A DNA stretch of 9,673 nucleotides, taken from Acidimicrobiaceae bacterium (GTDB lineage: Bacteria; Actinomycetota; Acidimicrobiia; Acidimicrobiales; Ilumatobacteraceae). The translations under genes and the position numbers were made by a program. The stretch spans positions 1 to 9,673 of the forward strand of contig CANGZK010000037.1 in assembly GCA_947458565.1 (NCBI GenBank). The letters run 5' to 3'. The notes beneath the pieces are model-generated. The model worked only from the letters and a program-made list of their open reading frames with translations. It was not told the DNA's origin and did no database searches. Positions within the stretch are counted from its first letter, which is position 1. Each line of letters opens with the position of its first letter. Of this stretch, positions 7,387-9,673 are shown one piece after another.

Positions 7387-7411
7387 AACTAGAACAGACT
7401 AACAATGAGTA
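7380..7411 (-). promoter_or_regulatory. Inverted repeat enclosing the start codon of the subunit I-like gene
   Basis: TACTCAT and ATGAGTA form a perfect 7-bp inverted repeat separated by 18 bases. In the minus-strand transcript the second arm contains the ATG start of the subunit I-like gene, so a folded stem would cover the start codon. The 59-base gap between ctaB and this gene (7387-7445) has no Shine-Dalgarno near the ATG. It also carries a second short repeat, GTGCC (7419-7423) with GGCAC (7435-7439), close to the ctaB stop. An RNA switch, a protein operator or chance are all possible. Confidence 0.3.
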
Positions 7412-7445
7412 GGCCGCGTGCCCGAACTTCTTCTGGCACTGAGCA

Positions 7446-8402
7446 CTAATTCACGAGCACGTCTACGGTCACTGCCATAAACAACACCGAGACATAGGTA
7501 ATTGAAAACGAGAACAACCGCATTGAACGGGATTCGGATGGGTCACGGCCCAATCGGATCGAACCGAGAATAAAGAGGGTCCCAAATATCAATGCTGTAA
7601 TTCCATATATATAGCCAAGATTGGCAACGGGAACCAGCGCGAGCGAAGTGGCTGTCAGGATCACCGAATAGATGACCATTGAGCGAACTGTTTCCTGCAT
7701 GGTGGCAACAACGGGCAACATCGGCACGCCGGCTGCTCGGTAGTCGTCGGAGTTGCGAATTGCTAAGGCCCAAAAATGTGGCGGTGTCCAAAAAAAGATG
7801 ACCAAAAACAAAATCACTGGAGCCCAGCCCAGCGAGTTTTGCACTGCGGCCCAACCAACCAAGACCGGCACTGCTCCGGCAGCACCACCAATAACAATGT
7901 TTTGTTTGCTCGTGCGCTTGAGCCACAACGAGTAGATGCAGACGTAAAACATCGTTGCGCTCAGAGCCAACAATGCCGAAAGTAAATTTGCGCCGCTCCA
8001 CAGCACCGCAAACGCAGCGATCTGGAGGAGAACAGCAAAAACAAGTGCATTTCGAGGGCTTACATCACCTGTAACCAACGGTCGACCTTGTGTGCGCACC
8101 ATCAATGCATCAATATCGCGGTCTATATACATATTGATTGCATTTGCTCCACCAGCAGCGAGCGAGCCGCCGAGCAAAGTGATGGCCATCAGGCTGACCG
8201 ACGGCCACTTGCCTGCCGCGAGCACCATGGTGGGAATTGTGGTGACAAGTAGTAATTCAATAATTCGTGGTTTCGTCAATGCGACGTACGAACCGAATTT
8301 TGAGCGCTGCTTTTTACTGTCGTCGCGTCGTTTCCCGTCGCCATGACTGAATAAACGAGAGCTGATCCGCGAAGGAACTATTGGTTGAACGCCTAGAGCC
8401 AC
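7446..8402 (-). CDS. ctaB: Protoheme IX farnesyltransferase (heme O synthase)
   Basis: A UbiA-family membrane prenyltransferase that adds a farnesyl group to heme b to give heme O, the precursor of heme A used by the aa3 oxidase downstream. The 318 residues include a charged, probably cytoplasmic N-terminus (1-36), then T-K-P-R (43-46) and a series of hydrophobic helices. The first Asp-rich motif is N-x3-D-R-D-I-D (N90, D94, D96, D98), followed by R-T-Q-G-R-P-L (103-109). Further signatures are Y-S-L-W-L-K-R (157-163), F-W-T-P-P-H-F-W (204-211) and D-D-Y-R-A-A-G-V-P-M (219-228). The GTG at 8402 is the only reasonable start I see. It lacks a Shine-Dalgarno but has a TAGCCT -10-like box 6 bases upstream, which fits a leaderless transcript. 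It is first in the operon and diverges from clpS. Confidence 0.95.
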   Translation of the reverse strand: MALGVQPIVPSRISSRLFSHGDGKRRDDSKKQRSKFGSYVALTKPRIIELLLVTTIPTMVLAAGKWPSVSLMAITLLGGSLAAGGANAINMYIDRDIDALMVRTQGRPLVTGDVSPRNALVFAVLLQIAAFAVLWSGANLLSALLALSATMFYVCIYSLWLKRTSKQNIVIGGAAGAVPVLVGWAAVQNSLGWAPVILFLVIFFWTPPHFWALAIRNSDDYRAAGVPMLPVVATMQETVRSMVIYSVILTATSLALVPVANLGYIYGITALIFGTLFILGSIRLGRDPSESRSMRLFSFSITYVSVLFMAVTVDVLVN

Positions 8403-8451
8403 GCGTCAAGGCTACGCCAAGGCCGTTCCGCTACGGCACACTAGAAGTGTG
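8403..8451. promoter_or_regulatory. 46-base divergent promoter region between ctaB and clpS
   Basis: Two GTG starts face away from each other across 46 bases, so both promoters must fit here or inside the genes. On the minus strand TAGCCT (8409-8414) lies 6 bases before the ctaB GTG, a plausible -10 box for a leaderless mRNA; no convincing -35 is seen. On the plus side CACACT-AGA-AGTGTG (8437-8451) is a perfect inverted repeat whose right arm includes the clpS GTG. GCCGT/ACGGC (8422-8426, 8433-8437) is a second short repeat. The GCTACG hexamer occurs twice (8411, 8430). These could be operator sites, but the evidence is only symmetry. Confidence 0.4.
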
Positions 8452-8751
8452 AACAATTCGGAAGTTGGACCGACAACCGTCAAAGAACCGGACGTCGATA
8501 GCGCGGTTGATACGGATCGCCCATGGATTGTGCTCGTCTGGAACGACCCGATCAATCTGATGTCGTATGTCACTCTCGTATTGCAAAAACTTTTTGGTTA
8601 CAGCCTCGAAAAAGCAACCGCACTGATGCTCGATGTGCACCACAAAGGTCGAGCGGTTGTTTCTAACGGCACTCGCGAGCGAGCGGAGCTCGACGTCTAC
8701 CGTCTGCACGAGCACGGCCTGTGGGCAACAATGCAACGCGAAGATGCATAA
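8449..8751 (+). CDS. clpS: ATP-dependent Clp protease adaptor ClpS
   Basis: A cytoplasmic adaptor that delivers N-degron substrates to the Clp ATPase (ClpC or ClpA) and its protease partner. The 100-residue protein has a disordered N-terminal tail (1-24) followed by the ClpS core. W-N-D-P (31-34) supplies the Asn-Asp that binds the substrate N-terminal amino group. L-Q-K-L-F-G-Y (45-51) and L-D-V-H-H-K-G-R-A-V (61-70), with H64 at the binding-pocket position, are also conserved. E80-L-D-V-Y and the L-H-E-H-G-L-W-A-T end (86-94) match actinobacterial ClpS; Pro after N-D is, to my knowledge, common in that group. The GTG at 8449 is the only in-frame start before the core and has no Shine-Dalgarno, so a leaderless mRNA is likely. 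Its TAA shares one base with the next ATG (TAATG). Confidence 0.95.
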   Translation: MNNSEVGPTTVKEPDVDSAVDTDRPWIVLVWNDPINLMSYVTLVLQKLFGYSLEKATALMLDVHHKGRAVVSNGTRERAELDVYRLHEHGLWATMQREDA

Positions 8752-9254
8752 TGGCTCGCAAACATAAAGGCCCAATTCGGGCACTCGCAAAAAACGAATA
8801 CGCGTTGGTGCTTGAAAGTTCAGACAAAGCAGCATTAATCGGATTGCTCGATCAACTGCGCGACAGTTTGATGAACGGATCGACAGATGAAAACCTCAAG
8901 CGACTCTTCCCGACTGCATATCACCAAGATCCAAAACACGATGAGGAGTACCAACGTCTCATGCGCGATGACTTGTTGGTTTCACGTTTGCAATCACTTG
9001 GTGTGGCCACATCAGTTTTGGCGCGTGACTCTGTCGACAACATGACTGTGCTCACCTCTCAAGAGCTGGACGAGTTTGCGCGATCGATTAATAACTTGCG
9101 TCTCGTTCTTGGCACTGTGCTGGATATAGATGAGTCCGACATTGATGTTGACTTGGACGAAGACGACCCAAACGACCAGCGCCTTGCGCTGTATGGCTAC
9201 CTCGGCTGGTTGCTGGATTGGGCCGTGACTGCCCAGTTAAATGAATACTCATGA
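8751..9254 (+). CDS. DUF2017 family protein next to clpS
   Basis: A 167-residue protein matching the actinobacterial DUF2017 family, which is habitually encoded next to clpS; its biochemical function is not known to me. It should be cytoplasmic and mainly helical, with no signal peptide or membrane segment. Recognisable parts are L-L-D-Q-L-R (32-37), L-K-R-L-F-P-T-A-Y (49-57), the Y-x-R-L-x-x-D-D-L region (67-75), N-N-L-R-L-V-L-G-T (114-122) and L-Y-G-Y-L-G-W-L (147-154). Residues 125-142 are strongly acidic. The ATG at 8751 overlaps the clpS stop by one base, so the two are translationally coupled and probably work in the same process. A start at 8721 would add ten residues inside clpS and is less likely. 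The stop lies in an inverted repeat. Confidence 0.88.
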   Translation: MARKHKGPIRALAKNEYALVLESSDKAALIGLLDQLRDSLMNGSTDENLKRLFPTAYHQDPKHDEEYQRLMRDDLLVSRLQSLGVATSVLARDSVDNMTVLTSQELDEFARSINNLRLVLGTVLDIDESDIDVDLDEDDPNDQRLALYGYLGWLLDWAVTAQLNEYS

Positions 9255-9266
9255 CTGGTATGAGTA
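9246..9266 (+). terminator. Inverted repeat across the DUF2017 stop codon
   Basis: TACTCAT and ATGAGTA pair perfectly over 7 bases with a 7-base loop, spanning the stop codon of the DUF2017 gene. No T tract follows (the next bases are CCCACGGGGG), so it is not a classic intrinsic terminator. It may end or protect the clpS transcript, or act as an operator. The rest of the 79-base gap up to the tRNA-Glu gene shows no confident promoter. Confidence 0.3.
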
Positions 9267-9333
9267 CCCACGGGGGAAACAGGGAAAGCCAGTGATAGAT
9301 TTCAAGGGCTCTTCCAACAGATAGTTCGTCCAT

Positions 9334-9406
9334 GCCCCCATCGTCTAGTGGCCTAGGACACCACCCTTTCAAGGTGGCGGCACGGGTTCGAATCCCGTTG
9401 GGGGTG
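9334..9406 (+). tRNA. tRNA-Glu (anticodon TTC)
   Basis: A complete cloverleaf of 73 bases. The acceptor GCCCCCA pairs with TGGGGGT, giving a G1-U72 end pair, with discriminator G. The anticodon stem CCACC/GGTGG (9361-9365, 9373-9377) holds loop CTTTCAA, so the anticodon is TTC at 9368-9370. The T arm is ACGGG-TTCGAAT-CCCGT (9382-9398). CCA is not encoded; the next bases are CGA, so CCA must be added by nucleotidyltransferase. Confidence 0.97.
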
Positions 9407-9491
9407 CGATAGTTAGGTAATTCAGCAAGTCGTAATACAGCAAGGCCATCTATAAGCAGCTCACTGGTTTTCCAGTTGGTTGCAAACATTT

Positions 9492-9565
9492 GGTCCCGTG
9501 GTGAAGTTGGAGTTCACGCCGCCCTGTCAAGGCGGAGGTCGCGGGTTCGAGTCCCGTCGGGACCG
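9492..9565 (+). tRNA. tRNA-Asp (anticodon GTC)
   Basis: A complete cloverleaf of 74 bases. The acceptor GGTCCCG pairs with CGGGACC and the discriminator is G. The anticodon stem CCGCC/GGCGG (9519-9523, 9531-9535) holds loop CTGTCAA with anticodon GTC at 9526-9528. The T arm has a TTCGAGT loop. CCA is not encoded. The 85 bases between this gene and tRNA-Glu contain only a small ACTGG-TTTT-CCAGT hairpin (9463-9476). Confidence 0.97.
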
Positions 9566-9570
9566 CTGGG

Positions 9571-9584
9571 GAGTGCTTGCACTC
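9571..9584 (+). other. Short hairpin between tRNA-Asp and tRNA-Phe
   Basis: GAGTGC and GCACTC form a perfect inverted repeat within the 24-base spacer between the two tRNA genes. In a joint tRNA transcript this stem could serve as a processing landmark or a weak terminator. Only TTC follows it, so termination is doubtful. Confidence 0.4.
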
Positions 9585-9589
9585 TTCAA

Positions 9590-9662
9590 GGTCGGGTAGC
9601 TCAGTAGGCAGAGCATGCGCCTGAAAAGCGCAGGGTCACCGGATCGACGCCGGTCCCGACCA
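9590..9662 (+). tRNA. tRNA-Phe (anticodon GAA)
   Basis: A complete cloverleaf of 73 bases. The acceptor GGTCGGG pairs with CCCGACC and the discriminator is A. The anticodon stem TGCGC/GCGCA holds loop CTGAAAA, giving anticodon GAA. The D arm has GCTC/GAGC. The T arm is ACCGG/CCGGT with loop ATCGACG, that is, A rather than T at position 54; the rest of the fold is normal. CCA is not encoded. It starts only 24 bases after tRNA-Asp, so the two are probably transcribed together. Confidence 0.96.
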
Positions 9663-9673
9663 CAATTGAATAC

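Noticed and set aside
9296..9301. TAGATT as a -10 box for the tRNA genes
   Set aside because: No acceptable -35 hexamer lies 16-18 bases upstream and such hexamers are common by chance.
9463..9476. ACTGG-TTTT-CCAGT as a terminator between tRNA-Glu and tRNA-Asp
   Set aside because: The stem is only 5 bp and is followed by TGGTTGC, with no T tract. It is noted only as a small hairpin.
9088..9489. 133-residue minus-strand open frame
   Set aside because: It runs antisense through the DUF2017 end and across the tRNA-Glu gene, so it cannot be a sensible protein gene.
1..9673. Mobile elements, CRISPR arrays or long repeats
   Set aside because: No transposase, integrase, spaced direct repeats or terminal inverted repeats were found; gene content and codon style look uniform along the window.

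Overview
The window looks like a chromosomal segment from an actinobacterium. The evidence is a clpS gene followed directly by a DUF2017 gene (a typical actinobacterial pair), a ClpS of actinobacterial type (W-N-D-P), and tRNA genes without encoded CCA. GC is moderate rather than high and there are many GTG starts. An aquatic member of the Acidimicrobiia would fit, but that placement is a guess; no marker gene fixes it.

Positions 1-8402 hold one long run of minus-strand genes, read from right to left: ctaB (heme O synthase), a subunit I-like gene, a subunit III-like gene, a 371-residue membrane protein, then a complete aa3/caa3-type cytochrome c oxidase: ctaC (subunit II fused to cytochrome c), ctaD (subunit I), ctaE (subunit III) and a small subunit IV. 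Gaps are short or negative, so this is probably one operon. It ends in a hairpin at 9-24. ctaB makes the heme O precursor of heme A, which the oxidase needs.

The unusual part is 4166-7386. The subunit I-like protein aligns with the genuine subunit I of the same operon over most of its length, yet five of six heme/copper histidines, the cross-linked tyrosine and the D- and K-channel residues are replaced. The subunit III-like protein has also lost the conserved polar residues of its family. The third protein starts with an actinobacterial subunit IV-like part, continues with three more membrane helices and ends in an external beta-rich domain that resembles a cupredoxin without copper ligands. 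Together they look like an intact but redox-inactive shadow of an oxidase, co-transcribed with the working one.

From 8449 to the end everything is on the plus strand: clpS (N-end rule adaptor of the ClpAP/ClpCP protease), an overlapping DUF2017 gene, then tRNA-Glu(TTC), tRNA-Asp(GTC) and tRNA-Phe(GAA). ctaB and clpS diverge from a gap of only 46 bases. I see no mobile element, CRISPR array, rRNA or phage gene.
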